NCBI GenBank assembly: GCA_035514535.1
Contig: DATKAZ010000069.1
Location: 124,001 to 188,000, forward strand
Origin: XN24 sp035514535
GTDB taxonomy: Bacteria > Pseudomonadota > Gammaproteobacteria > Steroidobacterales > XN24
DNA: 64,000 nt
Direction of reading: 5' to 3'
Positions 44,528-53,374 of the stretch are shown here, in pieces. The position numbers and the translations under genes are program-made. The first letter of the stretch is position 1; every line of letters starts with the position of its first letter. The notes under the pieces were generated by a model. That model was not told the DNA's origin. It made no database searches and saw nothing but the letters and a program-made list of their open reading frames with translations.

Positions 44528-44655
44528 GACTCGCCCCAGGTACTCATGACTCTCTTGCATACCTTAGCAGCCGCAGGTGGCATAGCCATCGGGGCGCGCC
44601 GCAGGACCGCGCGCGGCTGTGCTAAATTGCGGCCTCCTTCGTCTGCCCGGGCGCC

Positions 44656-46161
44656 ATGCCTCCCAAGCTGAAGATCCTGTGCGTGGTCGCCGAGTCCTGG
44701 CCGTTGATCAAGACCGGCGGCCTGGCCGATGTCGTGCCCGCACTGGCCCGCGCGCTCGTCGAGCAGGGCCATGACGTGCGCCTGCTGATGCCCTCTTACG
44801 GCGCAGTCGAAGAATCGTTCGCCGGCAAGGCCGCCGGGCGCTTTTTCGAGGCGCTGCCGGGGCTCGACCGCGTGCGCCTGATCCGCGGCGAGCTGCCCGA
44901 CTACGGCATTCCAATGTGGCTCCTGCATGGTCCGTCGCTCTATGACCGCCCAGGGGGACCGTACACGGATCCGCACGGCAACGAGTGGCGGGACAACGCC
45001 CTGCGCTTCGGGATGCTGTGCAAGGTGGCGTCCATGTTCTCGGCCGCGCCGGGACTTGACGGTTGGCAGCCCGACATCCTGCATGCCCATGACTGGCATG
45101 CGGGGCTGACGGCTGCATATGCACGCTTCGACCCGGCCGTCTCCGCGGGCACGGTGTTCACGATTCACAACCTCGCCTACCAGGGCAACTTCGACCCGAC
45201 GGTGCGCGACGCGCTCGGTATCGGCGCGCAGGCCTGGCACGCGGACGGGCTCGAGTTCTATGGTCGGCTGAGCTTCATGAAGTCGGGACTGTGGTACTCG
45301 GACCGGCTGACGACCGTCAGTCCCAACTACGCGCGCCAGGTGCAGACCGAAGAGTACGGCTGCGGCATGGCGGGCGTGTTACGGCACCGCTCTGAAGTCC
45401 TCACGGGCATTCTCAACGGTGTCGACGAACGGGTCTGGAGCCCCGACATCGATGCCCTGCTGCCGGCGCGTTACTCGCGCGAAGAGCTGGCCGGCAAGGC
45501 GCGCTGCAAGCTCGAGCTGCAGGATCGCTTCGGCCTGGCGCGCGGCCCGGAAATCCCGGTCGTGGGTATGGTCGGCCGGATGGCCGCGCAGAAGGGCTGG
45601 GACCTGCTGGCGGAAGCCATCCCCGAGCTGCTCGCGGACAACGTCCAGTGCGTCATGGTGGGCAGCGGGGACGCGGCGCTAGAGGAGCAGCTCGGCCGAC
45701 TCGCCGCGCGCCATCCGGGACAGCTCGGACTGCACGTGGGCTACGACGAGGCCCTGTCGCACCTCGCCACGGCCGGCGCGGACATCTTCACTGTGCCGTC
45801 ACGGTTCGAACCGTCCGGCCTCACGCAGATGTACAGCCAGCGCTATGGCACGCCGCCGGTGGTGCGGCGCACGGGGGGACTGGCCGACAGCGTGACCGAG
45901 GCCACACCGCGGAGCATCGCCGATGGCAGCGGCACAGGATTCCTCTTCGATCGAGCCGACACCGCCGCTCTCCTCGAGACCCTGCGCAGGGCGGTCAGGC
46001 TGTATCGCGACGACCCCGTGGCGTGGCTCACCCTCCAGGCCAATGGCATGGCGCGCGATTTCAGCTGGCAACGCCCGGCCAGGGCGTATGTCGAGGTCTA
46101 CGAGGCCGCACTCACGGTGAGCCGGGCACGGCGGCGGGACGGTGCCGCGACGACCGATTGA
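44656..46161 (+). CDS. glgA: Glycogen synthase GlgA (ADP-glucose type)
   Basis: Adds glucose from ADP-glucose to the growing alpha-1,4-glucan; GT5 family, cytoplasm. 501 residues. Motifs: ESWPLIKTGGLADVVPAL (the KTGGL ADP-glucose site), HAHDWHAGL, ILNGVDERVWSP, and the C-terminal PSRFEPSGLTQMYSQRYG and VVRRTGGLADSV. ATG 44656 has only a weak Shine-Dalgarno. A TAAATT box about 30 bases upstream may be the -10. Divergent partner glgC. Confidence 0.95.
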   Translation: MPPKLKILCVVAESWPLIKTGGLADVVPALARALVEQGHDVRLLMPSYGAVEESFAGKAAGRFFEALPGLDRVRLIRGELPDYGIPMWLLHGPSLYDRPGGPYTDPHGNEWRDNALRFGMLCKVASMFSAAPGLDGWQPDILHAHDWHAGLTAAYARFDPAVSAGTVFTIHNLAYQGNFDPTVRDALGIGAQAWHADGLEFYGRLSFMKSGLWYSDRLTTVSPNYARQVQTEEYGCGMAGVLRHRSEVLTGILNGVDERVWSPDIDALLPARYSREELAGKARCKLELQDRFGLARGPEIPVVGMVGRMAAQKGWDLLAEAIPELLADNVQCVMVGSGDAALEEQLGRLAARHPGQLGLHVGYDEALSHLATAGADIFTVPSRFEPSGLTQMYSQRYGTPPVVRRTGGLADSVTEATPRSIADGSGTGFLFDRADTAALLETLRRAVRLYRDDPVAWLTLQANGMARDFSWQRPARAYVEVYEAALTVSRARRRDGAATTD

Positions 46162-46493
46162 GCCCGTTCGGGCGGCAGATCGGCCTGGGCGCTCCGGGAA
46201 CACGGAGATAAGGCAACCTGAGATCCACGCGATCCGCGTAGTCTGGCGGCGCTTATCGCCTTGAGTGCGAACCCACCCCCGAGCACCCGCGGCCGACCTG
46301 CCTGGAATCGGTGGCCCCGGGAAACGGGGTCGCGGCGCGGAAACGAAGAATAGCCCGAATCTTCCCGCGGTGCCTAGCGAATCCGGTGGCCGCGAAGCCA
46401 CCTCTTTTCAAATCAACAAATTATGCGGGCCAGTTCGACCGGTCCCGCATGGCTTCGCCTCCCAGGAGCCGCGCGGGGGCGACTTTGAGACTA
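46162..46493. other. Intergenic stretch without a recognisable gene
   Basis: No convincing coding sequence, tRNA or terminator with a U-tract. The base composition is a little lower in GC around 46405-46430. A weak palindrome (ATGCGGG..CCCGCAT, about 46423-46450) is the only structure noted. Confidence 0.5.
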
Positions 46494-46521
46494 TTGACAG
46501 CGCCCCGGGAAGGTCTATTCT
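46494..46521 (+). promoter_or_regulatory. Sigma-70-like promoter for the secreted-protein/DUF192 pair
   Basis: TTGACA (46494-46499), 16-bp spacer, TATTCT (46516-46521). Transcription would begin about 46528, roughly 23 bases before the ATG at 46551. It is the closest match to the sigma-70 consensus I noted in the window. Confidence 0.6.
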
Positions 46522-46550
46522 CGCGCCTGCATGTTGCTTTGCATCAAACA

Positions 46551-47096
46551 ATGACCCCCGGATACCGCCCGGCGGGCACGGCGGCCGCGATCGGCATCCT
46601 TATCAGTATCAGTCTCCCAGCGCTCGCGGACGACGGCCCGTCCGAGTGCCTGCCCGGCGGCGGCGGACGGCTCGAAGTGCAGATCAGCGGTGAATTCGAG
46701 GCCGCGGTCGACTGGGGCAACGACGGCACGCGGTGCGACGGCGGCCCGCGCCCGGACGGCGACGCCCTGCGCCTGATGTTCAGCCGCGACGACGACGGCC
46801 TGCTGATGGTCCTCGGCATCACGGGTCTTGTGCGTGGTGCGACTCGCGAATCGCTGCCGGCGAACCTGACGGTCGTGCGCCAGGGACTCGGGCTGTTTTA
46901 CGGCTCGCTGGGCGCGGACACCTGCATCGTCACGGTGGAAGAAAACCTGGCCGTGGAGGATCAGCCGGACACTTACCGGGTCAGCGGCCACGGCCGATGC
47001 GAGGCGCCCATCGAGGCGATCGCACGTGATGGAGAAATCCTGATCGCGCCCTTCGCGTTCACCGGCAGGGCCTGGTGGCCCGAAGAGGACGACTGA
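46551..47096 (+). CDS. Secreted protein of unknown function, 181 aa
   Basis: A short n-region and hydrophobic stretch (AAIGILISISLPALA) form a signal peptide, cleaved near ALADD. The mature protein is acidic, with three or four cysteines that could form disulfides (SECLPGGG, TRCDGGP, DTCIVTV, GRCEAP). Beta-rich segments (GGRLEVQISGEFEAAVDW, DTYRVSGHGRCEAPI) suggest a sandwich fold. I do not recognise the family. One base separates its stop from the DUF192 start, so the two are an operon with the promoter at 46494. The earlier in-frame ATG at 46311 is rejected because it lies upstream of that promoter. Confidence 0.7.
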   Translation: MTPGYRPAGTAAAIGILISISLPALADDGPSECLPGGGGRLEVQISGEFEAAVDWGNDGTRCDGGPRPDGDALRLMFSRDDDGLLMVLGITGLVRGATRESLPANLTVVRQGLGLFYGSLGADTCIVTVEENLAVEDQPDTYRVSGHGRCEAPIEAIARDGEILIAPFAFTGRAWWPEEDD

Positions 47097-47097
47097 G

Positions 47098-47568
47098 ATG
47101 CGTCGCTACCTGCTGCCCGGCTGCTTCGTGCTCGCGCTCGTACTGGGCCTGCACACGATGACAATCGCGTCGGGAGTTTACGGCTCGCTCGCGATCGAAC
47201 CCGTCGAGGTCGTGACCTCGGACGGCGCACGGCATGCGTTCAGCGCCTACCTCGCCGACACGCCGGAAGCGCGCTCGCGCGGCCTCATGTACGTCACGCG
47301 TCTCGCACCCGACCGCGGCATGCTGTTCGATTTCGGGACGACGGGGCCGGTCCACATGTGGATGAAGAACACGCCTTTGTCGCTGGACATGCTGTTCATC
47401 GACAAGCAGGGAGTCGTTACGCGGATCGAACCGCGCACCAGGCCCTTCTCGACGGCCGTGATCGCCTCCGGGACGGACGTGCGCGCGGTGCTCGAGGTCA
47501 ACGGCGGGACCGCCGAGAGGCTCGGCATCGCCGCCGGCGACCGGGTCGTCCACCGCCTGTTCGAATAA
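47098..47568 (+). CDS. DUF192 exported protein
   Basis: 156 residues. N-terminal hydrophobic segment (LLPGCFVLALVLGLHTM) is a signal peptide or anchor. DUF192 core: RSRGLMYVTRLAPDRGMLF, HMWMKNTPLSLDMLFID, VLEVNGGTAERLGIAAGD. The family is widespread and small; its role is unknown, though the fold is a beta-barrel-like half. It follows the secreted protein by one base. Directly after the stop is a perfect palindrome that probably ends both this gene and the convergent hemN. Confidence 0.88.
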   Translation: MRRYLLPGCFVLALVLGLHTMTIASGVYGSLAIEPVEVVTSDGARHAFSAYLADTPEARSRGLMYVTRLAPDRGMLFDFGTTGPVHMWMKNTPLSLDMLFIDKQGVVTRIEPRTRPFSTAVIASGTDVRAVLEVNGGTAERLGIAAGDRVVHRLFE

Positions 47569-47574
47569 ACAGCG

Positions 47575-47628
47575 AAAATAGGGGTCAGATACGCATTTCG
47601 CTTGAAATGCGTATCTGACCCCTATTTT
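47575..47628. terminator. Perfect 25-bp inverted repeat, likely bidirectional terminator
   Basis: The arms 47575-47599 and 47604-47628 are exact reverse complements around a 4-base loop (GCTT). The outer ends are A/T-rich (AAAATA/TATTTT), giving a run of T in either direction. It lies exactly between the stop codons of DUF192 and hemN. The core GGGGTCAGATACGCATTTC resembles REP units with a GGGGTCAGA start, so it may be both a repeat and a terminator. Confidence 0.8.
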
Positions 47629-49026
47629 CTAGATCACCTTCGAGAAGCGCTGCTCGGCCAGCCTGGCCGCCAGGTAAGCATCGAAAGGCATCGCGATGGA
47701 GCGCAGCAGGAAGCGGCCCTTGGGCGTCACGCGGATCTCGTCGGCATCCAGCTCCACCAGCCCGTCCGACTGCAGCTTGTCGAGCGCATCGAGTTCGCGC
47801 GCGAAATATTCCCTGAAGCGGATGCCGTGACGCGCCTCGATCCTGCGCATCCCGGCGACGCCGCCGCACATAAGCGCGTGGATGACCTCGCGCCGCAGCA
47901 CATCGTCGGCCGTCAGCTCCACACCGCGCAGGATCGGGATGCGTCCGGCGTCGATAGCGTCGTAATAGTCGTGGCGCAGCTTGATGCTCTGCGCGTAGCT
48001 GTTGCCGACCTTGCCGATCGCGCTCACGCCGAGCCCGACGAGATCGAGCTCGGCATGGGTCGAATAGCCCTGGAAGTTCCGGTGCAGGGTGCCGTTCTGG
48101 CGCGCCTTGACGAGGTCGTCCTCCGGCAGTGCGAAATGGTCCATGCCGATGTACTCGTAGCCCCGCGCCGTGAGGTACTCAACCGTGCGCGTGAGTAACG
48201 CGAGCTTCTCGGCGCCGGACGGGAGATCTTCCTCCCGGATCAGGCGCTGGGAGCGGAACATCTCCGGCAGGTGGGCATAGCTGTAGGCCGCGATCCGGTC
48301 CGGCTTGGCGCGCACCACCGAATCGAGCGTATGCGTGAAGCTCTCCGCCGTCTGTTTCGGCAGACCGTAGATCAGGTCCACCGACACCGAGCGGAAGCCG
48401 TGCTCGCGCGCCTGGCGGATCAGGAACAGCGTCCATTCCTCGTCCTGCAGGCGGTTCACGGCCTTCTGCACGTGCGGATCGAAGTCCTGGATGCCGAGCG
48501 ACAGCCGGTTGAAGCCGAGTTCCGCAAGCCTGGGAATCGAGTCCTTGTCGACGCTGCGTGGATCGATCTCGATGGAATATTCGCGCTGCTCGCCGTGGTG
48601 CAGGCCAAAATTGCGGAACAGCCCGTCCATCACCTTCTGAAACTGGCCCTCGTCGAGGAATGTCGGCGTGCCGCCGCCGAAATGCAGCTGGTCGACGCGT
48701 CGGCGCGGGTCGAACAACCGGCCCTGCAGGCGCATTTCCTCCACGAGGTGCTCCACGTAGGGGTCGGCGCTGTGCTGGTGGCGCGTGATGATCTTGTGGC
48801 AGCCGCAGTAGTAACAGAGCGAATGGCAGAACGGCACATGCACGTAGATGGACAGCGGCCGCGACTCCGGGTCGTCGCCGTTGCTGGCGAGCGCCAGGCG
48901 CTTGTAGTCTTCCTCGCCGAAGCCGTCGTGGAACTGCACGGCGGTCGGGTATGACGTGTATCGCGGCCCGCGCCCGTCATAGCGCTTGATCAGGTCGAGG
49001 TCGAACTCTGCCGTCTGCTGCATCAT
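47629..49026 (-). CDS. hemN: Oxygen-independent coproporphyrinogen III oxidase HemN
   Basis: Radical SAM enzyme that decarboxylates coproporphyrinogen III to protoporphyrinogen IX without O2, for haem. 465 residues, the usual size. The Fe-S site is VPFCHSLCYYCGC (CxxxCxxC), followed by HFGGGTPTFL, SIEIDPR, NRLSLGIQDFDP and VDLIYGLPKQT. It runs a TATAAT-containing stretch ~80 bases before the start, but no FNR-like TTGAT..ATCAA was seen. Start ATG 49026, with a second ATG at 49023. It is single and faces the DUF192 operon. Confidence 0.96.
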   Translation of the reverse strand: MMQQTAEFDLDLIKRYDGRGPRYTSYPTAVQFHDGFGEEDYKRLALASNGDDPESRPLSIYVHVPFCHSLCYYCGCHKIITRHQHSADPYVEHLVEEMRLQGRLFDPRRRVDQLHFGGGTPTFLDEGQFQKVMDGLFRNFGLHHGEQREYSIEIDPRSVDKDSIPRLAELGFNRLSLGIQDFDPHVQKAVNRLQDEEWTLFLIRQAREHGFRSVSVDLIYGLPKQTAESFTHTLDSVVRAKPDRIAAYSYAHLPEMFRSQRLIREEDLPSGAEKLALLTRTVEYLTARGYEYIGMDHFALPEDDLVKARQNGTLHRNFQGYSTHAELDLVGLGVSAIGKVGNSYAQSIKLRHDYYDAIDAGRIPILRGVELTADDVLRREVIHALMCGGVAGMRRIEARHGIRFREYFARELDALDKLQSDGLVELDADEIRVTPKGRFLLRSIAMPFDAYLAARLAEQRFSKVI

Positions 49027-49160
49027 CGGGTCACCGCGCGTCGATGTGTCGGACGCCGGACCGCGGGGGGCCCGACCTGGGTCCGGCCCGGAGCCTTCCG
49101 GCCGGGCTAATCATTATAATTGTCTTTCACGGACCCCCCCGGCGGGAATCGTGGCTAACC

Positions 49161-49529
49161 TCAATGCGCCGGCCTGGCCGCCTGCTCCGTGCAGCGCAAC
49201 TCGTAACGCAGGTCATGGCGCCGGGCGTGGACCTCCGCGGGATCGATCGCCGTGCGGGACATAATTTCCCAGCCGGCGGGGCAGTGGCCCGTGCGCTTCA
49301 TCCAGCCCGCCAGCCACTCCATGCGGGTCGCCTCGGCCGCCTCGCTGTCGGCGGGATAGAGCCCCGAGCTGGTGGCCTCGAACAACAGGATCCCCGGACG
49401 GCGCCAGTCCTCGCGCAGGTCGCTCATCGAATGCCGGTGGTAATCGCTGCGGTCCTCGATCGCCGCGCAGCCGCCCAGGGTCGCCAGGAGCAGGATCGTC
49501 CAGGCCGGCATCGTGGTCGGTCGACGCAT
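49161..49529 (-). CDS. Small lipoprotein, 122 aa
   Basis: The signal peptide with lipobox (ILLLATLGGC, Cys21) marks an outer- or inner-membrane lipoprotein. The mature domain is short (RSDYHRHSMSDLREDWRRP, GILLFEATSSGLYPADSEAA) with two further cysteines (TGHCPAGWEI and ELRCTEQ) that could pair. I do not recognise the family. No neighbouring gene on the same strand. Confidence 0.75.
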   Translation of the reverse strand: MRRPTTMPAWTILLLATLGGCAAIEDRSDYHRHSMSDLREDWRRPGILLFEATSSGLYPADSEAAEATRMEWLAGWMKRTGHCPAGWEIMSRTAIDPAEVHARRHDLRYELRCTEQAARPAH

Positions 49530-49673
49530 GGTGATCGCTGCCTCCGCCCCGCAGGGCTTTTATTCTACCCTCCCTCGCCGACAGGCGCGGACGGTACGCC
49601 GACGCACTGACGGGTCGCGGCGAGATCATGCATCCTGCGCGCCTGCGGAAAGGCGATTCAAGGGCCGAAAGGC

Positions 49674-49679
49674 TATACT
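49674..49679 (+). promoter_or_regulatory. Candidate -10 box of the OmpA-family gene
   Basis: TATACT with no good -35 at 17 bases; transcription would start about 85 bases before the ATG at 49764. Low confidence. Confidence 0.3.
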
Positions 49680-49763
49680 TGCGCAAGCAGAATTCGGCCT
49701 CCGGGTCGAGCATAACGCAACAAGGGGCCCCCGGGCCCGGTTCTTCCGAGGGAGTCAGCGAAG

Positions 49764-50870
49764 ATGAAACGATTAGTGATCGCAGGGATCGTGGCGGCCG
49801 GCCTGCTCCTGGGCGGCGTGGCCACAGCAGCCGAGAAGCCCGGGCAGTGGTACGTCACCCCGATGGCCTCGGTGATCTGGCCGGACGACAACCGCCTGGC
49901 CGACGATGACATTGGCGCCGCGCTGGCCATCGGGCGCGCCGTCAACGATGCGTGGAACGTCGAATTTCATTCCTTCGTCTACCAGCTGGACGGCCTCGTC
50001 GAGACCGACTACTGGGGCGTGGGCGTGGACTTTCTGCGGATGTATTACCGCGACGGGCGGATTACGCCTTACCTGCTTGTCGGCGGTGGCTGGAACGTCC
50101 ACAACCGCTCGGTCGGCTCCGACAACAAGAATTCCTACCTTAATGCGGCCTTCGGCCTGCTGACGGACTTCGCGGCCGATGGGCCCGTCGCGCTGCGCAC
50201 CGAGCTGCGCTACCGCTTCGACGGCGAGTCGCCCAGCGCCAAGGACCTCATGCTGAACGTCGGGGTGCAGTTTCCTTTCGGCAGCGCCTATGCCCAGCCC
50301 GCGCCGCCTCCGCCGCCACCCCCGCCGCCGCCGCCCCCGCCGCCGGTTGATTCCGACGGCGACGGCGTGCCCGACAGCCGGGACCGGTGCCCCGATACGC
50401 CCAGGGGCGTCGCGGTGGATGAGCATGGTTGTCCGCTCGATTCCGACGGCGACGGCGTGCCGGATTACCTCGACCAGTGTCCCGATACCCCGCGCGGTAC
50501 CCGGGTCGACAGCCGCGGCTGCCCGATCGCGGACGTCATCGTCCTGGAGGGCGTTACATTTGCCTTCGATTCCGAACGGATCACCGCGGACGAGCGCGGC
50601 ACGCTCGACGAGGCCGTCGGCATCATGAAGCGCTACCCGGAAGTCGAGATCGAGGTCGGCGGGCACACGGACTCGGTGGGCGCGGACGCCTATAACCAGG
50701 CCCTGTCCGAGCGCCGGGCCCGCGCCGTGCTGGAGTTCCTGGCGGCCGCCGGAATCGATCGTGGGCGGATGACGGCCCGGGGATACGGCGAGGCCGAGCC
50801 GGTGGCCGACAACGCCACGGATGCCGGGCGCGCCCGCAACAGGCGCGTGGAGCTGCGCATCCTGAACTGA
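49764..50870 (+). CDS. OmpA-family outer-membrane protein with thrombospondin type 3 repeats
   Basis: 368 residues. Signal peptide (IAGIVAAGLLLGGVATA), then a beta-barrel N-terminal region (VTPMASVIWPDDNRLADDD; YYRDGRITPYLLVGGGWN). A proline linker of about 14 consecutive Pro follows, then two Ca-binding thrombospondin type 3 units (DSDGDGVPDSRDRCPDTPRG; DSDGDGVPDYLDQCPDTPRG) and the C-terminal OmpA peptidoglycan-binding domain: VTFAFDSERITADE, VEIEVGGHTDSVGADAYNQ, LSERRARAVLEFL, ARNRRVELRI. It likely ties the outer membrane to the peptidoglycan. The terminator at 50901 follows directly. Confidence 0.92.
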   Translation: MKRLVIAGIVAAGLLLGGVATAAEKPGQWYVTPMASVIWPDDNRLADDDIGAALAIGRAVNDAWNVEFHSFVYQLDGLVETDYWGVGVDFLRMYYRDGRITPYLLVGGGWNVHNRSVGSDNKNSYLNAAFGLLTDFAADGPVALRTELRYRFDGESPSAKDLMLNVGVQFPFGSAYAQPAPPPPPPPPPPPPPPVDSDGDGVPDSRDRCPDTPRGVAVDEHGCPLDSDGDGVPDYLDQCPDTPRGTRVDSRGCPIADVIVLEGVTFAFDSERITADERGTLDEAVGIMKRYPEVEIEVGGHTDSVGADAYNQALSERRARAVLEFLAAAGIDRGRMTARGYGEAEPVADNATDAGRARNRRVELRILN

Positions 50871-50900
50871 CCGGACCGGCACGATGGCTGTACAGGTGAC

Positions 50901-50936
50901 GAGGCCCGGCGGGAAACCGCCGGGCCTCTATTTTTT
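50901..50936 (+). terminator. Rho-independent terminator after the OmpA-family gene
   Basis: Perfect 12-bp stem GAGGCCCGGCGG / CCGCCGGGCCTC closed by a GAAA tetraloop, followed by TATTTTTT. Strong intrinsic terminator. Confidence 0.92.
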
Positions 50937-51011
50937 GCCTTTCGCGGTGGCGAGAGAACATCGGGCAGCACCGGATGTTGCGCCCGGCGCGTTTCAGGGG
51001 GCAGGCAAGGA

Positions 51012-51040
51012 TTGACAATCCCGCCGGAGGAAGATGTAGT
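51012..51040 (+). promoter_or_regulatory. Candidate promoter of the TonB energising operon
   Basis: TTGACA (51012-51017), 17 bases, TGTAGT (51035-51040). The -10 is only a fair match. It would give a 5' leader of about 135 bases before DUF3450. Low-to-moderate support. The rest of the gap 50937-51182 holds nothing else I can name. Confidence 0.4.
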
Positions 51041-51182
51041 AACGGACTTCGACCGCCTGGCGGCCCTGGGGTTTTGTGCAGGTCGGGGCCCGGCCCGGTC
51101 CCTCCGGATCGCTCGCTTGTCCGACAACCCAGATCAAGTGCATTATTCGGGTCCGCTGTTGTGTTCGGGCCGAGGAGAATCG

Positions 51183-51956
51183 ATGAAATTCACCAGTCGC
51201 ATACTCACCGTTTTCTGCGCCGGTGTAGTGGGCATCCTGACCGCCGGCGCAGCATCCGCGCAGCAACTGAACCAGGTGCTGAACCAGGGCGAGCGGCGAA
51301 TTCAGCTGGCCCAGGAATCGCAAGAGCGTGTCGACGCCGTGGTCAACCAGACCCGCAGCCTCGCCGAGCAATACCGGCAGACCCTGCGCGAGAGCGAGGG
51401 CCTGCAGGTGTACAACACCCTGCTGGAGCGGCAGGTCGCGCGCCAGGACGAGCAGAAGGTCACCGTGCGGGAATCCATCGACCAGGTCACGGTGATCCAG
51501 CGGCAGATCGTGCCCCTGATGGACCGGATGATCTCGGGCCTGGAGCAGTTCGTGGCGCTTGACGTGCCCTTCCTGGAAGAAGAGCGCAAGAACCGCGTCG
51601 ACAACCTGAAGACGATCCTCGAGCGGCAGGACGTCAGCGTGGCGGAGAAATTCCGCCGCGTGATGGAGGCCTACCAGATCGAAAACGAGTACGGCCGCAC
51701 GATCGAGAATTACAGGGGTTCCGTGGAAGTCGACGGCCTGCAGCGCGAGGTCGATTTTCTCAGGATCGGCAGGGTGACGCTTATCTACCAGACCACGGAC
51801 GGACAGAACCAGGGAGTCTGGGACCAGGAAAGCGGCCAGTGGGTCGCGCTCGGCGGCGAGTACCGGAATCGCATCCGCCAGGGACTGCGCGTGGCGCGGC
51901 GCCAGATCGCGCCTGAATTGCTGATACTTCCCGTTGCGGCTCCGGAGGACCTGTGA
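51183..51956 (+). CDS. DUF3450 periplasmic protein of the TonB2-type operon
   Basis: 257 residues. Signal peptide (ILTVFCAGVVGILTAGAASA), then a long coiled coil (about 30-130: LNQVLNQGERRIQLAQESQE, QVYNTLLERQVARQDEQK). The C-terminal part reads GRVTLIYQTTDGQNQGVWDQ. In Vibrio and Shewanella a DUF3450 gene stands ahead of ttpC, exbB2, exbD2, tonB2, exactly the order here, and its product probably helps the energiser span the periplasm. AGGAGA precedes the ATG; the gene overlaps the next by 4 bases. Confidence 0.88.
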   Translation: MKFTSRILTVFCAGVVGILTAGAASAQQLNQVLNQGERRIQLAQESQERVDAVVNQTRSLAEQYRQTLRESEGLQVYNTLLERQVARQDEQKVTVRESIDQVTVIQRQIVPLMDRMISGLEQFVALDVPFLEEERKNRVDNLKTILERQDVSVAEKFRRVMEAYQIENEYGRTIENYRGSVEVDGLQREVDFLRIGRVTLIYQTTDGQNQGVWDQESGQWVALGGEYRNRIRQGLRVARRQIAPELLILPVAAPEDL

Positions 51957-53371
51957 GCATGAAATCCAAGTTCATCCTGGCCGCCGCGGCCGCCGTTTTC
52001 GTCCTCGCGCCGCTGCAGCCGGCCGAGGTCCTGGCGCAAGAGGGTCGCGAAGCGCGCTCGCTCAGCGAGCTGCTGCGCCTCGTCGAGCAGGGCCGCGCGC
52101 GGGATTCAGAGGAATTGCGCGCCCGCGAGCGCGAGTTCGCGGCCGCGAAGGCCGAGCAGGAGCGCCTGCTGCGCGAGGCCACCCAGCGCCAGCGGGCCAT
52201 CGAGCAGAGCAGCGAACAACTGGAGGCCAGGTTCGAGGAAAACGAGCAGGAAATCGCCGTCCTCAACCAGGAGCTCAACGAAAGCCTCGGCGTGCTGCGC
52301 GAGCTGTTCGGCGTGGTGCAGCTGGTGGCCGGTGACGCCGCCAGCCAGTTCGAGAACTCGCTGACGAGCATCCAGTTCGAGGGCCGGCGCGAATTCCTGC
52401 TCGACCTGTCCGAGCGCATGGGCCAGAGCGCCAGGATCGCAAGCGTCGATGACCTCGAGCGCCTGTGGTTCGAGCTGCAGCGCGAGGCAACCGAGCTCGG
52501 CAAGGTCGTGCGCATGCCGCTGGAAGTCGTCGATGTGAACGGCAACCGCAGCACCCGCGACGTGGTGCGGGTCGGCGCCTTCAACATCGTCTCGGACGGC
52601 AAGTATCTCTCTTACGAGCCGGCCACCCAGGCCGTCGCGGAGCTGGTGCGCCAGCCCGAGCAGGGCCGCTTCATCTCCAGCACCGCGGAGATCGTCAACG
52701 CCCAGGAGGGCTTCGTGCCGTTCGGGCTCGACGTCACGCGCGGCCAGATCCTGTCGCTGCTCATTCAGCAGCCGAATCTGCGCGAACGCATCGCGCAGGG
52801 GGCCGAGATCGGTTACCTGATCATTGCGCTCGGCCTGCTCGGCCTGCTGCTGGCCGGAGAGCGGCTGATCACGCTGACCATCCTTAATCGCAAGGTATCT
52901 TCGCAGCTCAAGGACCCGGAGCCCAGCGAAGGTAACCCGCTCGGCCGGGTGCTCAAGGTGTACCAGGACAACAAGCGGGTGGACGTCGAGACGCTGGAGC
53001 TCAAGCTCAGCGAGGCGATCATGAGGGAAACGCCGAAGCTGCAGCGCTTCCTGCTGTTCATCAAGATCATCTCGGTAGTCGCACCGCTCATGGGGCTGCT
53101 TGGGACCGTCACCGGCATGATCCAGACCTTCCAGGCGATCACGCTGTTCGGCACCGGCGATCCGACGCTGATGGCCGGCGGCATCTCCCAGGCGCTGGTC
53201 ACGACGGTGCTGGGCCTGGTGGTCGCTATCCCGATGGTGCTGCTGCACACGATCGTCAGCGGAAGGAGCCGGCGCATCGTCAACATCCTGCAGGAACAGA
53301 GCGCGGGAATCGTGGCGCAGCATTCGGAATCGGAGAACGCCATGCTGGCCGGGACGGCCCGCAACAAATAG
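51953..53371 (+). CDS. ttpC: TtpC-type MotA/TolQ/ExbB protein with long periplasmic N-terminus
   Basis: 472 residues. Signal-like N-terminus (ILAAAAAVFVLAPLQP), a long coiled-coil periplasmic region (about 40-130), then from residue 270 an ExbB/TolQ proton channel with three membrane helices: EIGYLIIALGLLGLLLAGE, FIKIISVVAPLMGLLGTVTGMI, and GISQALVTTVLGLVVAIPMV. TtpC is the extra ExbB-like component of Vibrio TonB2 systems. Starts GTG 51953 overlapping the previous stop, or ATG 51959. The next gene is the regular ExbB. Confidence 0.88.
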   Translation: MSMKSKFILAAAAAVFVLAPLQPAEVLAQEGREARSLSELLRLVEQGRARDSEELRAREREFAAAKAEQERLLREATQRQRAIEQSSEQLEARFEENEQEIAVLNQELNESLGVLRELFGVVQLVAGDAASQFENSLTSIQFEGRREFLLDLSERMGQSARIASVDDLERLWFELQREATELGKVVRMPLEVVDVNGNRSTRDVVRVGAFNIVSDGKYLSYEPATQAVAELVRQPEQGRFISSTAEIVNAQEGFVPFGLDVTRGQILSLLIQQPNLRERIAQGAEIGYLIIALGLLGLLLAGERLITLTILNRKVSSQLKDPEPSEGNPLGRVLKVYQDNKRVDVETLELKLSEAIMRETPKLQRFLLFIKIISVVAPLMGLLGTVTGMIQTFQAITLFGTGDPTLMAGGISQALVTTVLGLVVAIPMVLLHTIVSGRSRRIVNILQEQSAGIVAQHSESENAMLAGTARNK

Positions 53372-53374
53372 CCC

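Noticed and set aside
46423..46450. tRNA-like arm (GTTCGA) between glgA and the secreted-protein gene
   Set aside because: No acceptor stem, anticodon arm or CCA position could be assembled around it.
46311..46550. N-terminal extension of the secreted protein from an ATG at 46311
   Set aside because: The extension contains a good promoter (46494-46521) and no signal peptide would result; the ATG at 46551 gives one.
49027..49160. FNR-type box (TTGAT..ATCAA) upstream of hemN
   Set aside because: No half-site close to the consensus was seen; only a TATAAT-like stretch without a good -35.
50299..50346. Cytosine-rich tandem repeat in the OmpA-family gene
   Set aside because: It encodes the proline linker of an OmpA-type protein and is in frame; a normal feature of the family.
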